A DNA stretch of 64,000 nt from Sthenelais limicola (GCA_942159475.1 OW804102.1:28650873-28714872), one strand, 5' to 3'; shown: positions 44,226 through 56,003, counted from the stretch's first letter. Numbers and translations are program-made. The notes: generated by a model from the letters alone, not told the origin.

Positions 44226-44564
44226 TTGTATTGGTTGAACCTTGCAACTGTACTGAAAAATGTCCAAACCTCCACTGAACAAAACTTGAATGTGCCCAAG
44301 AATACTGCGCAAAAGTATAGCCCAAAAGGTCCCAAAATATACCTACGTAACGCTGGAATACCATGGATGATACACCGAATCCACAAACCATGTTCCATGT
44401 AATAATTGCAATATGGATTTCCAATATGTCTCTATCTTCCCATCCCACTAACCTTATGTTCTGCATATTCAAACAATGCCTTGTGTACATATGAACCTCA
44501 TAGATGCATTGAAGCTAGAAGACCTTTAATACATATGAAGAATAACAAGTACACTTACTATAAT
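44226..44564. other. stretch without recognised feature
   Basis: Nothing recognised besides frames continuing from A17. Confidence 0.5.
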
Positions 44565-44945
44565 TGTGATGTGTTTCGGGAAATGAGTCCCAAATCGCAA
44601 AAAGGATATTTTTCAAAGTGATATATTCATAGGATCCCTTAGTCGGGATGTTCTCAATTCTGGTGAGCTTAGCCCTTGAAGTCATATTATTCTATGTATT
44701 AAATTTGAAGACTCTGAGAACATTGTATGGAGCACATTTAATTACTTTACTGGTATCTGCCTATACCCAGAAATATGAAAATTTGCTTTTTTAAACATAA
44801 ATATATCAAACATATTATAGAGAAACACTTGTTAGATGTCCTTAATGTTTACCATTATTGGAATCCACTTGATCTCATCGTTTCAAATATGATCAGATCT
44901 CGAAATCCATTTTTTACGACTTGTGACTCATTTTCCTGTAACAAC
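44565..44945 (-). mobile_element. Family B copy B13
   Basis: Nearly full length: TGTGATGTGTTTCGGGAAAT at the left and ACTTGTGACTCATTTTCCTG then TAACAAC at the right, with only the last 10 bp of the right TIR lost. B12 and B13 are similar in their left halves. Confidence 0.93.
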
Positions 44946-46160
44946 TTTCTTCTGTAATCTGTATGGAACATTTTTGCATAACTCAACTGTTATCTCCACT
45001 GAAAAGAATTTCTTGGCCTTTCCACCTTAGATTCCCAGACTAGACACCCTTTAACAAGTTGATAAAGACCAACCACTAGGGTTCTACCACTTCCCAATAC
45101 TCACCAGACAGGCAGTGAAGGGGAGGATATCGACTGTCACCATCTTGTGACAGCTGTCAGTTTGAGCTGCCTGAGGTCTCCTGAGTGTGACAGCTGCAGA
45201 TAAGTGACAGTGAGTAAGAGTCAGAGAGCAGGCGACTGGTTATCTTTATCTCTTGTCGCTACTGTCAGTCTTAAATAGCCCCCAATGCTAATCTCCCCAT
45301 TCCATCTGTAGACAAGCTTTCAAGGTGACTTTCAAGGTCACAACTAACTTTGATGTGTGGCTGCAGAAGCGGGCGCCAAATGGATATTCAATCCTCAGTC
45401 AATGTTCCCCAATGAATTAAGGATCGGAGGTCATTTTAGATTTGATTTTGAAAAAGTGTTTTATTCAGGAAATGACATTATATCACATTTGACATCATTC
45501 TCAGACACACTTGGTTTATTATTCTTTTCAGAAGTATTTAGTTCATACCTCTACAATAATTATACTAGAACAAAGAATAGCTAAATTATGTACATATCTA
45601 CTCTTTTCGAGCATTTACTGTAGTCCTCGATAAGAAGTCACCCAGTCGCTTATTCTAACCAAGTTGTTGACATAAGTGTACTGATCTGCTTTGCTCACTC
45701 GTAATCTAGGTATATTAGATTGCAGCTAACGGTATAAAACTAATTTTATAAAACAGTGGAAAGAGTTGCTTGCAAGGTTTCATGGTTGAACATTGTAGAA
45801 CTGCTGTTGATCCTGGCATGGACATCTTGACATCTCAGTGCTTTACAAATGTAAAACTTCCCCACCTCTCCACTTACAGGCTCAGTCAGAGAAAGCAACT
45901 TTGATCTACACTTATTCCCTTTTCCCATTTTGATTCATCTGTTTTGAGATTCAGTTAGATCAACACAATCCCAAATTGGAGACAAAAATGTAAATGATAG
46001 GGTTCTGCTGCAGTCCTCCATCATTGTCATCATTTATCATGTGAGATGGAGGGTCTGGGGGCCTTATATGGATCATCCCTAATGCGGCCAGACTCTATAC
46101 CCAACCATAGCAGCATATTACAGGGCAATATGGCCGCCGTACTCTTATATGATAAGGTCA
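44946..46160. other. stretch without recognised feature
   Basis: About 1.2 kb. CTGTCA/TGACAG repeats cluster at 45130-45220 (for example GACAGCTGTCAG, a short palindrome). A 75-codon frame at 45357-45584 has no recognised motif. No gene called. Confidence 0.5.
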
Positions 46161-46387
46161 TATGGGTCAAACCGTTAGAAGATGTTCAATCGGATGATTC
46201 TGCTAAATTAGACCGGCAAAAATAGTCTATAATAGATAGCCTATATGTATATTTGATATTGTCTGTATTCAAACGATCTGTTCCATTATGTTGAACAGAT
46301 TTTTTACACTCATTTATGTCTTAAATTTGGGTTATTTGAGAGAATTGATGAAGGCGAATTGTACATTTGTTTACGACTTCCCCCATA
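46161..46387 (+). mobile_element. MITE family A copy A18
   Basis: TATGGGTCAAACCGTTAGAA, CTGCTAAATTAGACCGGCAA, GGGTTATTTGAGAGAATTGA. A block of about 20 bp after the left TIR is deleted. Closely related to A23 (shared AAAATAGTCTATA block and deletion). Confidence 0.92.
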
Positions 46388-46570
46388 TATAGCTGGATCT
46401 CAGTATGGAGTTTACTAAGTTGTTTTCCCTGTTACCTTCACGTATTGTATTGGATTCCCATCAGTTACTGGATTAGTCTGCATGCCCCTATTGTGACTGA
46501 ATGATAGTGTTAAACAGCTGGAGAGATTGATACACAGTCTATTTACCTCCTAATACAAGGGGTAACATCT

Positions 46571-46818
46571 AATGGGTGAAATCGTCAGAAAATGTACAAT
46601 TTTCCTACACAAATCCTCTCAAATAACCAAAATTTAAGAAGCAAATGAGGTTTAAAATACAGTTCAACATAACCAAACAGATCCTTTTAATCGAGACACA
46701 AGACAATACCAAATATACTCAGATAAACCTAGTAATCACCATTTTTCAGTCTACTTTATCAACATTTACTTAGTGTGTACATCTGCGGATTGTACATTTT
46801 GTGAATATCTGACCCTAA
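46571..46818 (-). mobile_element. MITE family A copy A19
   Basis: AATGGGTGAAATCGTCAGAA and TTGTGAATATCTGACCCTAA as TIRs. It faces A18 across 189 bp. Confidence 0.93.
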
Positions 46819-47935
46819 TGTATCACATACCCATGGCATATGAGAGTGCAATAAAAGGAGTCTTATAACATAAGCTTGAGGGAATATATATATATGTACC
46901 ATAACAAATACGTTTGATTTATTCATTCTGATTGTGGGGAGCTATTAACAAAGGGCATATCATATTGATACAAGCGCCGCAATCGGAAACTAACAATAAC
47001 TTCTCGTCTTTAGATGTAGTAATGCTACAGTCACAACTCATATAACTTACTCACTATTGAGAAAGTTTCATAAGAAGTAAAATCGCATTTTATATTGTGT
47101 ACGCCTCCAGCCTTTTGATAGAATGCTTTTTGAAAGAAGCAAAGGGATAGCATGACTAAATAGATGTGTCTAGGTTTGTCTAAACCTCTTTAAGCAAGGC
47201 ATTCAATAAGAAAAAATCCTATTCATTTCCTAGCCCGAAGCGGCCAAGTCTTTTGAAAGGATATCTTTCTCCTGATGTTCTGTGAAGGGCGACGGGCAGA
47301 AAAGTCAATGCAGGGCCTGGCTCCTGGGAGACAGAGCAACTCAGGTCTTTGATATTTGAAAATTTATTCCCAACGTTTGGCTTTACGTATCTATATATGT
47401 TTAGAGCAGGGTAGGGCTAGTTGTAGCACACCATGTTATGTTTTCTCTACCGTCTATCTTTTTTTAAAGTTTTAGTCTAAGGAAGGAATAGAAAGGCAAT
47501 GGTGAATAGTGCACAAGAATCTTTTTTCTATTTCTTTGTCTAGATAATGATAAATATTATAATAAACTTTCATATTCCCTATTAGTTGTGTAAAAGATTG
47601 GCACCGGAATCTAACTAATATAGAAATATCATTGTCCTGCCAATACGTTAGTAATGATATACACGTAAGTAGAGTGCGCATCACAAGATATCAGATGGAT
47701 GAGAATATAGTTTGGTATCATATTAAGCTACTCTTAATTCATAAACATAAGGCACATGTGCTGAGAATGCTTTGTGAATACATGTATGTGTTTCCAACGG
47801 TTACGTTATGCCTTAACACGGCCTTTCCCAGTCTAATATTCATAGAAAATGTATGAGCCAATCTTAGAAGACCTTAAGTTACAGACAGAAACCAGAATTC
47901 TCTTATTTTGTAGGAAATACGACATGAATAAGTAC
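46819..47935. other. stretch without recognised feature
   Basis: About 1.1 kb of AT-rich sequence. No dispersed repeat or gene recognised. Confidence 0.5.
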
Positions 47936-48200
47936 ATGAGATGTATTCCAGGAAAATGAGTCAAAAGTAGCAAGAAATAGATGTTGAGATATCATTATAT
48001 TTGAAAAAATGAGATCAAGAGGATTCCAATGATAGTAAGCAGTAGGACATCTAATAAGTATTTCTATAATTTAAGTTTGATGTTTTTATTTTTTTAGAAA
48101 AAAGTTTGCTACATTTCTGGTGGAGAAGCTACTCTATAGGATGACTTTAGAAATACATGAATATATCTAATACACATTCTTGAAATTTGCTACCTGTATA
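47936..48200 (+). mobile_element. Family B copy B14, right part lost
   Basis: TGAGATGTATTCCAGGAAAA, GAGATATCATTATATTTGAA, TCTAATAAGTATTTCTATAA, GACTTTAGAAATACATGAAT; homology ends near TGAAATTTGCTACC. Confidence 0.88.
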
Positions 48201-49004
48201 ATTTATGCTACTAGCATCTCCAATAATAACGAAATTCGACATGAAAGACTTGACATGTTGTGGAGATATATAGTTGGAGGTATGTTGGAGAATGGAGATA
48301 AAAGTTGGCATGTCTGACCCGTCCTCCTCAGGGATTACCCTGCCCCTCAATGCTCTTGTATTGAAATCACACATTGAATCCACAGCAGGCCCGGCCCTCA
48401 TTCCTCCTCCTCCATCAACCTCTTATACTCCTACAACTAACTCCCTTTCCAGATAGTTTCTATAGGGTAGTTGTAAATGTCAGATTTAATTTCTTTCAAC
48501 CTGTTTTCTCCAATATATGTATGATTTAATGTCTTTAAAGGCCAGTATATTTAACATAATTCAACGGAAAACATTATCTCCAGCATGGCTTTTTGTCAAG
48601 AGTCGCCTATATGGAAAGGAAAAGTTTTCTAGTGATACAAATATGACACATATACCTGCTTGATGTAGTCAAATTGAAGAGTATAAAAACTCCCCATATG
48701 AATATCGTGGAAACCTTCATACTATCTCAATCAAACTCCAGAACTGGCTCACTACACTACAATATTTATTACCCACTATATTTATAGTCCTCGAAACACA
48801 CCCTAATTATTATCAGTAATTATTCTAGTTAATGACTCACACTGAGTCACTCATTTCTTTATTAATACTTTTAAAATAAATGGGGTGAAGGATGTAATTG
48901 GCAATACATTATGACAACTAGTGGCGATCCCCAGTATAGCTCATGTTTACTTACTTTGAAGCTTTTAATTTGAATTCTTCGTCGGGAAAGTCACGGTATA
49001 AGCA
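48201..49004. other. stretch without recognised feature
   Basis: Nothing recognised. Confidence 0.5.
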
Positions 49005-49246
49005 AATGGGTCAGATTTTTAGAATAATGTACAATTCACATTCACCAATCCTCATAAATAACCCAAATTTAAGACACAAATGAGCTTCAAAATGCAGTTA
49101 ACATAACAGAAATGATACTTTCAATCAATGTGATACCAAATATATTCAGATATACTCAGTATTCATCATTTTTCAGCCAAATTTAGCAGAATTCCCTAAA
49201 TGTGTAGAGCTGCCAATTGTACATTTTCTGAAAATCTGACCCATAT
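49005..49246 (-). mobile_element. MITE family A copy A20
   Basis: ATGGGTCAGATTTTTAGAAT and TTTTCTGAAAATCTGACCCA as TIRs; AACATAACAGAAATGATACT inside links it to A9. Confidence 0.94.
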
Positions 49247-49630
49247 ATCGATAATGTGACTGGAGGTGGTGTTAGCTTAAATCTGGAGCTAACTTTTTCT
49301 AGAGGGAAAAGGGTCCCTTTACTTGAGAATTTGTACGCATGAGATCAAATTAATAGAGCATGAGTTTTTATCTTTTTATTCTTTGTTATTTACAGTTGGT
49401 CTGCTTCTCGTTTCATTTCACCTTTTGTGGAAGACCATATGAATACAATGAATGAGAAAATGCCCATTCAGAGGTGGGTTGAGAGACACCGACACACAAC
49501 CCATCCGTTTAATCCAGAGTCAGGTTGACAGAACAATGGCTTGTAGAGAAACTATTGAACCTCTTTCAACCACGAATTGCAATGTTCATTATCACATTCA
49601 ATAAGAGTCCTCTTCCAAGCTGTATTATCA
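49247..49630. other. stretch without recognised feature
   Basis: Nothing recognised. Confidence 0.5.
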
Positions 49631-50049
49631 GTTATTATAACAGAAGCACATAGTTAGACCTATAGGACTGAATTTATCAATATTTTACTGCTGTTATGTG
49701 TCTGTTATACATGAATTTGAAGTCGAATCAGCCGAGTGAGAACAGCAGTCGGTGAGCGATAATAAGTACGGCCACCGCAGGAAAGGATTTTGGCGGGTCC
49801 CCCAAAAATGAATTTTGTTGTTGTGACTTTATTTGCCAGACAAGGGGCATCAGCGGGACTAAACTCCCAAATAGTGGGAGGATTTCAAGCCCGACTGGTG
49901 AACTTTTATAATGCCTTGTGGCAGAAACAACCGGACAAACCCCTCCAAAGTGTGTGACAAGTGACTTTTAGATGGGTTGGAAAAAAACAGGACAAAAAGT
50001 AGAAACTCCTTAGTTTTGACAGATTGCTAACAGCGAGTGAACGTTTAAT
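49631..50049 (+). mobile_element. Repeat family G copy G3 with about 80 bp of extra sequence
   Basis: CTATAGGACTGAATTTATCA, CGGTGAGCGATAATAAGTAC, GTGACTTTTAGATGGGTTGG. Compared with G1 and G2 it carries an additional segment at about 49817-49900 (GACTTTATTTGCCAGACAAG to AATAGTGGGAGGATTTC) of unknown origin, probably an insertion. Confidence 0.82.
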
Positions 50050-50857
50050 ACTGAAAATGTAAATTGTTCTTCCGACTAATCTATCATCCTTTAATATCCC
50101 TCTTTGCAACCAAGTTCCTTGACCTGCCTTTGCTCCTATTGTAGCTCTATTGTAACCCACCTATAGGCAATAAGGACACACCAGGAAATTGAAAGGGAGA
50201 GAATCATTGATATGTTTTTATTTAGATTCCCCACTGGAGCCTGACCTGACACCATCAGTCTCTCCATCCAAGTCTCAAATGTATTTTATCAGAGATCTAT
50301 TTGACAAAAGCTTTCTTTTCTTGATGTAGTGGGAGGGCCAAGATTTCTTTGTGCCTGCACCACCATTGGGTGATGGCCTTTCTGACTTGATGCAAAATAT
50401 TGCATCAGACATCTGTCAACGGGGTTGAATTTCCATTTATTCCCATTCCAATGTCGACTCAAATGGATGGGGACGCTATAATCGGATACCTTTCCGATTC
50501 GCTTTCAATGTTTGGTGTTGAATTCACTCGGCAACTTGAAATTAAAATGAATTATTCATTTCAAAGTCGATGAGCATTTAACCAATTCATTTTAACACCA
50601 GTTGACAAATATTTCGCTGTTTTCAATGTTTGTTTTCTTTTCAAAAGCTTTGTTAAGAATCTTTTTGATACAGTCATGCCAAGCGTCTCATATTGAATTG
50701 ACCAAAATTGAAAGAAATGAACATATAAAACATTCTACAAATAGGACGCATACCAGATGTAATTATTTCCTATCCATGTTGACATTAATCTCGTTACAAG
50801 GAGCAGGATCAATAAAACTTCTCTGAATTAAATTCTGGTAGTTTTCTAGCTTGTTAG
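50050..50857. other. stretch without recognised feature
   Basis: Nothing recognised. A 74-codon frame at 50602-50826 has no motif. Confidence 0.5.
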
Positions 50858-52318
50858 TTACCTGGAGCGGTAGTGTGGTAGTTCCCCAGTGTGGTAGTTC
50901 CCCAGTGTGGTAGTTACCCAAGGTGGTAGTTCCCCAGTGTGGTAGTTACCCAGTGTGGTAGTTCCCCAGTGTGGTAGTTCCCCAGTGTGGTAGTTCCCCA
51001 GTGTGGTAGTTCCCCAGTGAGGTAGTTCCCCAGTGTGGTAGTTCCCCAGTGTGGTAGTTCCCCAGTGTGGTAGTTCCCCAGTGTGGTAGTTCCCCAGTGT
51101 GGTAGTTCCCCAGTGTGGTAGTTACCTGGATCGATAGTGTGATAGTTTCCCAGGCTGGTAGTTTTCCAGGCAGGTAGTTTCCCAGTGTGGTAGTTACCCA
51201 GTGTGGTAGTTCCCCAGTGTGGTAGTTACCCAAGGTGGTAGTTACCCAAGATGGTAGTTACCCAGTGTGGTAGTTCCCCAGTGTGGTAGTTACCCAGTGT
51301 GGTAGTTCCCCAGTGTGGTAGTTACCCAGTGTGGTAGTTACCCAGTGTGGTAGTTACCCAGTGTGGTAGTTCCCCAGTGTGGTAGTTCCCCAGTGTGGTA
51401 GTTACCCAGGGTGGTAGTTACCCAGTGTGGTAGTTCCCCAGTGTGGTAGTTCCCCAGTGAGGTAGTTACCCAGTGTGGTAGTTACCTGGAGCGATAGTGA
51501 GGTAGTTCCCAGTGTGGTAGTTCCCCAGGGTGGTAGTTCCCCAGGATGGTAGTTCCCCAGGGTGGTAGTTACCCAGTGTGGTAGGTACCCAGTGAGGTAG
51601 TTACCTGGAGCGATAGTGTGGTAGTTCCCCAGGGTGGTAGTTCCCCAGTGTGGTAGTTACCCAGGGTGGTAGTTCCCCAGTGTGGTAGTTCCCCAGGGTG
51701 GTAGTTCCCCAGTGTGGTAGTTACCCAAGGTGGTAGTTACCCAAGGTGGTAGTTACCCAAGGTGGTAGTTACCCAAGGTGGTAGTTACCCAAGGTGGTAG
51801 TTAGCTGGAGCGATAGTGTGGTAGTTACCCAGTGTGGTAGTTAGCTGGAGCGATAGTGTGGTAGTTACCCAGTGTGGTAGTTAGCTGGAGCAATAGTGTG
51901 GTAGTTTTCTAGGGTGGTAGTTCCCCACTGTGGTAGTTTTCTAGGGTGGTAGTTCCCCAGTGTGGTAGTTCCCCAGTGTGGTAGTTACCCAAGGTGGTAG
52001 TTACCCAAGGTGGTAGTTACCCAAGGTGGTAGTTACCCAAGGTGGTAGTTACCCAAGGTGGTAGTTACCCAAGGTGGTAGTTACCCAAGGTGGTAGTTAC
52101 CCAAGGTGGTAGTTACCCAAGGTGGTAGTTCCCCAAGGTGGTAGTTCCCCAAGGTGGTAGTTACCCATTGTGGTAGTTAGCTGGAGCGATAGTGTGGTAG
52201 TTCCCCAGGGAGGCAGTTACCCAGTGTGGTAGTTTCCCAGGGCATAGTAGTCTGGTAGTGTGGTTTCCCAACTAGTCCCCAGCTTGGTAGTTAGTCTCCC
52301 TGTATGGTAGTTTTCCTA
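50858..52318 (+). repeat. 16-bp minisatellite, about 1.45 kb
   Basis: Roughly 90 units of GGTAGTTCCCCAGTGT with variants CCCAGTGT, CCCAAGGT and CCCAGGGT. A longer variant (CTGGAGCGATAGTGTGGTAG) recurs at about 50858, 51125, 51485, 51605, 51805, 51847, 51889 and 52171; three of these are spaced 42 bp apart, giving a local higher-order repeat. Variant runs are clustered (for example twelve or more CCCAAGGT units at 51985-52160), as expected from local duplication. The 95-codon frame at 50946-51233 is a repeat artefact. Confidence 0.97.
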
Positions 52319-52589
52319 TTAGTTTGTTTCTTGTCAGCCATTTTGTGAGAAGCAGTGACCCAAGCACACATATTGCCTGGCCATGATCCAGCTCTCATTC
52401 ACTGCCACTCACAGGCTGGTATCCACTGACAAGCATAGCCACAGTCACTGTGAACTCTGACCACAGTAAATCCATAGATTGTCAATCTTTAATGCTAAAC
52501 TGACTTGTTGGTGGTGGAGGCCAGAGCTTTTAGAAGTACTCCAGTGCCACAGATACTCGTCTAGCAGGTGTTGGTGGCAGTGTTGAGTG
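52319..52589. other. short unique stretch between two tandem arrays
   Basis: About 270 bp of non-repetitive sequence; no feature recognised. Confidence 0.5.
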
Positions 52590-53146
52590 TAGGAGGGGGA
52601 GAAGGGGGAAGAGGGGGAGGCTGGGGAGGCTGGAGAGGAGGGGGAGGCTGGGGAGGCTGGGGAGGAGGGGAGGCTGGGGAGGCTGGGGAGGAGGGGGAGG
52701 CTGGGAAGGAGGGGGAGGCTGGGGAGGAGGGGGAGGCTGGGGAGGAGGGGGAGGAGGGGGAGGAGGGAGAGGAGGGGGAGGAGGGAGAGGAGGGGGAGGA
52801 GGGGGAGGCTGGGAAGGAGGGGGAGGCTGGGGAGGAGGGGGAGGCTGGGGAGGAGGGGGAGGCTTGGGAGGAGGGGGAGGCTGGGGAGGAGGGGGAGGAG
52901 GGGGAGGAGGGGGAGGAGGGGGAGGAGGGGGAGGAGGGGGAGGAGGGGGAGGAGGGGGAGGAGGGGGAGGAGGGGGAGGAGGGGGAGGAGGGGGAGGAGG
53001 GGGAGGAGGGGGAGGAGGGGGAGGAGGGGGAGGAGGGGGAGGAGGGGGAGGAGGGGGAGGAGGGGGAGGAGGGGGAGGAGGAGGGGGAGGAGGGGGAGGA
53101 GGGGGAGGAGGGGGAGGAGGGGGAGGAGGGGAAGGCTGGGGAGGTT
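52590..53146 (+). repeat. 9-bp polypurine minisatellite (GGAGGAGGG)n
   Basis: Purine-only or nearly so on the plus strand over about 550 bp. From 52880 to 53138 the unit AGGAGGGGG repeats almost without error; the left part alternates with AGGCTGGGG variants. Nine is a multiple of three and the unit has no stop in any frame, so long poly-Gly, Gly-Glu, Pro, Leu-Pro and Ser-Pro frames (up to 244 codons) exist on both strands. They are low-complexity artefacts. The tract has strong potential for G-quadruplex and triplex structure. Confidence 0.97.
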
Positions 53147-53271
53147 CCAACCACTCCCCACAAGAACTGTGTCAATCATAAGAGAGAATTATCAGACTAA
53201 AGTAATGTGTAGTAGCAGCAGCTGGACAAAGCAGCTCTGGTTGTTGGGATGCTAGTGCACCAGGAATGAGA

Positions 53272-53519
53272 TATGGGTCAGATTGCCAGAAAATGCACGA
53301 TCGGCAGCCCTTTGAATTTAGTAAATTCTGCTAAATTTGGCTAAGAAATGATGAAATCCGAATTTTTCTATTATATTTGGAAATGCAATGATTCTAACGA
53401 TCTGTGTGCATAATTGTGTTGAATTGTAAGTTGAACCTTTTTCTCTTAAATTTGGGTTATTTGAGGGGATTGGTAAAGGGGGATTGGTAAAGGCGAATTT
53501 TCTGACGATCTGACCCATT
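53272..53519 (+). mobile_element. MITE family A copy A21
   Basis: ATGGGTCAGATTGCCAGAAA and TTTTCTGACGATCTGACCCA as TIRs. The right side has a direct duplication of GGATTGGTAAAGG, and the TTGTACA part of the right TIR is missing. Confidence 0.93.
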
Positions 53520-53556
53520 AGCAGCTTGTGGGTTCGATTCCCGCCGAGGGCAGCTG
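53520..53556 (+). pseudogene. tRNA-like 3' half with B-box (SINE or tRNA remnant)
   Basis: GTGGGTTCGATTCCCGCCGA contains a perfect RNA polymerase III B-box (GGTTCGATTCC) within a T-arm-like hairpin (GTGGG / CCCGC). No A-box half is found upstream, because A21 occupies that position. A tRNA fragment or the remains of a tRNA-derived SINE. Confidence 0.55.
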
Positions 53557-53680
53557 GTCTTTTCACAGTGGCATGAGCTATAAGCAAACTGACTTATTGA
53601 AATTTAAATAGCATGACTGATTATGCACATGCTTTCAAATAAGACAGCAATTGAATAATGTCAGTTATCTTTGTTGAAAT

Positions 53681-53893
53681 ATGTCATGTGTTTCAGTAAT
53701 TATTTACTACTAGTAATTATCCACCCAGAAATATTGCAATTTTTTTTCCAAAAATTAAAATATCAAACTTAAAATATCGAAATACGTATTAGTCCAAATG
53801 TTTACTCTCATTGGAATCGACTTGATCTCCTTTTTTCAAATATGATGATATCTCAAAATCCAATTTTTGCGACTTGTGACTCATTTCACATAT
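53681..53893 (-). mobile_element. Family B copy B15, internal deletion
   Basis: TCATGTGTTTCAGTAATTAT, TAATTATCCACCCAGAAATA, ATCAAACTTAAAATATCGAA, AAATATGATGATATCTCAAA, TTGCGACTTGTGACTCATTT. The left third between the TIR and the CCACCC block is deleted; about 210 bp remain. Confidence 0.9.
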
Positions 53894-56003
53894 ACATGCT
53901 AGTATTTTATTTGTGATTTATGTAAAGTCAATTTGAGAACAGTCCATATGGATTATGATATGCCTAGGTAAGGGAAATGTGAAGCAAACAGGCTCAAACA
54001 CCTAAATTAGCTATGGGACTCTCCTGTTAATTACTGGATATAGGGTAGTTCATACAGCCCCCAATACCCAGGCAGTCCCACCCCTAAATAACATTGCTGG
54101 TCGGAGTGACACCAAGCTTGGCCTCTTGACGGGGGACTAAAGCGTGGGCTAGAGGGACCACCAACTGTGTCTCTGCCCTGTCCCCTAATCCCTTTATATA
54201 CTCCCGCCCTTGGGAGGGGGCCTATATATGACCAGGGTTCACTGGGATAATCCACTTTAATCCCAGTCCCCAAGTGGGATTATACCAGCAAACCATGGAC
54301 ACCAGATCACAAGATAAGCCAGGGAAAACTGGTTGAGGGAAAAATGCTGATCTCAGCAAGATCGGAATGGCGGCTGGGAGGAAGGGAGATTATTGTATTA
54401 AGGTTGAGATGAGAGGGAGTGGATAGGTTTTAAGTATTTTTCCTACCAAAACCTATCATTTATTCTATAATTTGTTATAGCAAACATGAAAGAGCTCTCA
54501 CAACAGACGCTCACATTGCATCGTTTTATTATGTATAATGGGACCTGTGAGGCCTTTTGCCTACATGAGTGATTTGTATCAGAAACATAATATGAGGTTG
54601 ATATTAAATTGTATCTTCATCTTTAGATTCCTCACTACTGTATGGAAGTAATGTATCGTTGGGGGGTATATAATATTTATATATGTTGGGGGCAGCTGTG
54701 GGAAGATTCCATTAAATCTGGTACTTACTTTTTTTATCTCAAAGATCTTATATTTTCTTTTATGGTATACATAGAAGTAAAGTTGAATAGCTGGATCTCT
54801 CTTACGTCTTAAAGTATAAAAGTATAAATCATTACAATGAGGTTTCTCCTTCTGTTTTATGTTAAGTGGATCACATATGGTTTTCTGATGGCATTGGACC
54901 CTCGCCCTGGCTCTTTATAAATGGTTCAACGCGCTGTCCCTTGTATGAACGGGGAAACATACCAACTTTAACAATGTGATATGCAGAAATAATTTGAAGT
55001 TATTTGGCGTTTTCTTAATTTCTGCTTCTCCTCATTAGATGATGCTTATTTATAATGGATGCAAATTAAATCATTCACATATCCTTCAATCGATTTTTGT
55101 GATATTTGTTTTCTCTTTAAGAAACTGCAACAATCAACTTTTCTCTTAAAGGGTCACTAAATGGGTTCATTTCAAGTCCCATTTCTTTTACCTCCATTTA
55201 TGTCTGACTTATAGTCACTCACAGGCACCAATTGATACAGCTTAGTTGGAAAGGTCTGTTTAGCACGAGTGGGCACTGAGAGTGATTTGTGACGTCATAA
55301 AGTATCGCCTTAAATGTACATGATACACCTACCTTCAACACACAACACTCTCTCAGCAATTGAAACATTATTCAATAGAGGTATTTCAAGAGATTTCCCT
55401 CTGACTTTGGGAGAAAGAATTAATGGGTAGCATTTGTGGCAAGTCAATAAGAGCCCACCCCACCTCCTTTCTTTCTAGCAGCAATTGGGCGACTTGTTAT
55501 TATGTTCATTGCATGTTTATTTCAAGATTAACGCTACCTTGTGACATAGGCAAACAGTGGTGCTTGAATGGAGAGTTAAACTTTTCCCCTCCTTTAAATG
55601 TGTAAAACTCACTAAATGTTAGGTTACATTAAGCAAAACTGGGGTGGTTACATTTGAATAATAGCAAAGAAGTTGTTTTTCTAATAGTATTTTGGGGTTT
55701 ACTGACCCTTTAATATATTGACCGAATACAAGTCCTATCTGATTCATCATGCATTCCAATGATTCTCTGATCAACAAATCATTCCATCCTCTGATCACAA
55801 ACTATTCTAAACAGGTCCTAAAAAGACAAATTATCTGGTTGTTCAAGATTTATCTTTTACATAATCTCCAGAAGACATTTATTACTCAGGGGACTCCTGC
55901 TCAGGGTCTAATTGTATATGCCTGGATAGAGAAGCACAGTAAGAGAGATCCTCTACATCTCTGATCACCCGATATATCGCCCACACTGATGGTAGTGCAC
56001 ATA
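53894..56003. other. stretch without recognised feature
   Basis: About 2.1 kb. The GC-richer part, 54030-54270, has an 80-codon minus-strand frame rich in proline and glycine without a known motif. The rest is AT-rich with frames of 60-71 codons. No gene called. Confidence 0.5.

Noticed and set aside
44110..44490. 126-codon minus-strand frame
   Set aside because: Its last third is MITE A17 in reverse, and the other copies interrupt it; the unique part has no motif.
50946..51233. 95-codon frame with repeated GNYHTGELP
   Set aside because: Direct read-through of the 16-bp minisatellite.
50858..52318. CRISPR-like or gene-encoded repeat protein
   Set aside because: 16-bp units contiguous and variant only by point changes, no spacers, no consistent open frame across the array.
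52445..53200. Open frames up to 244 codons on both strands (poly-Pro, Leu-Pro, Ser-Pro, Gly, Gly-Glu)
   Set aside because: They arise because the 9-bp unit has no stop in any frame; low complexity in every frame and both strands is not evidence of coding.
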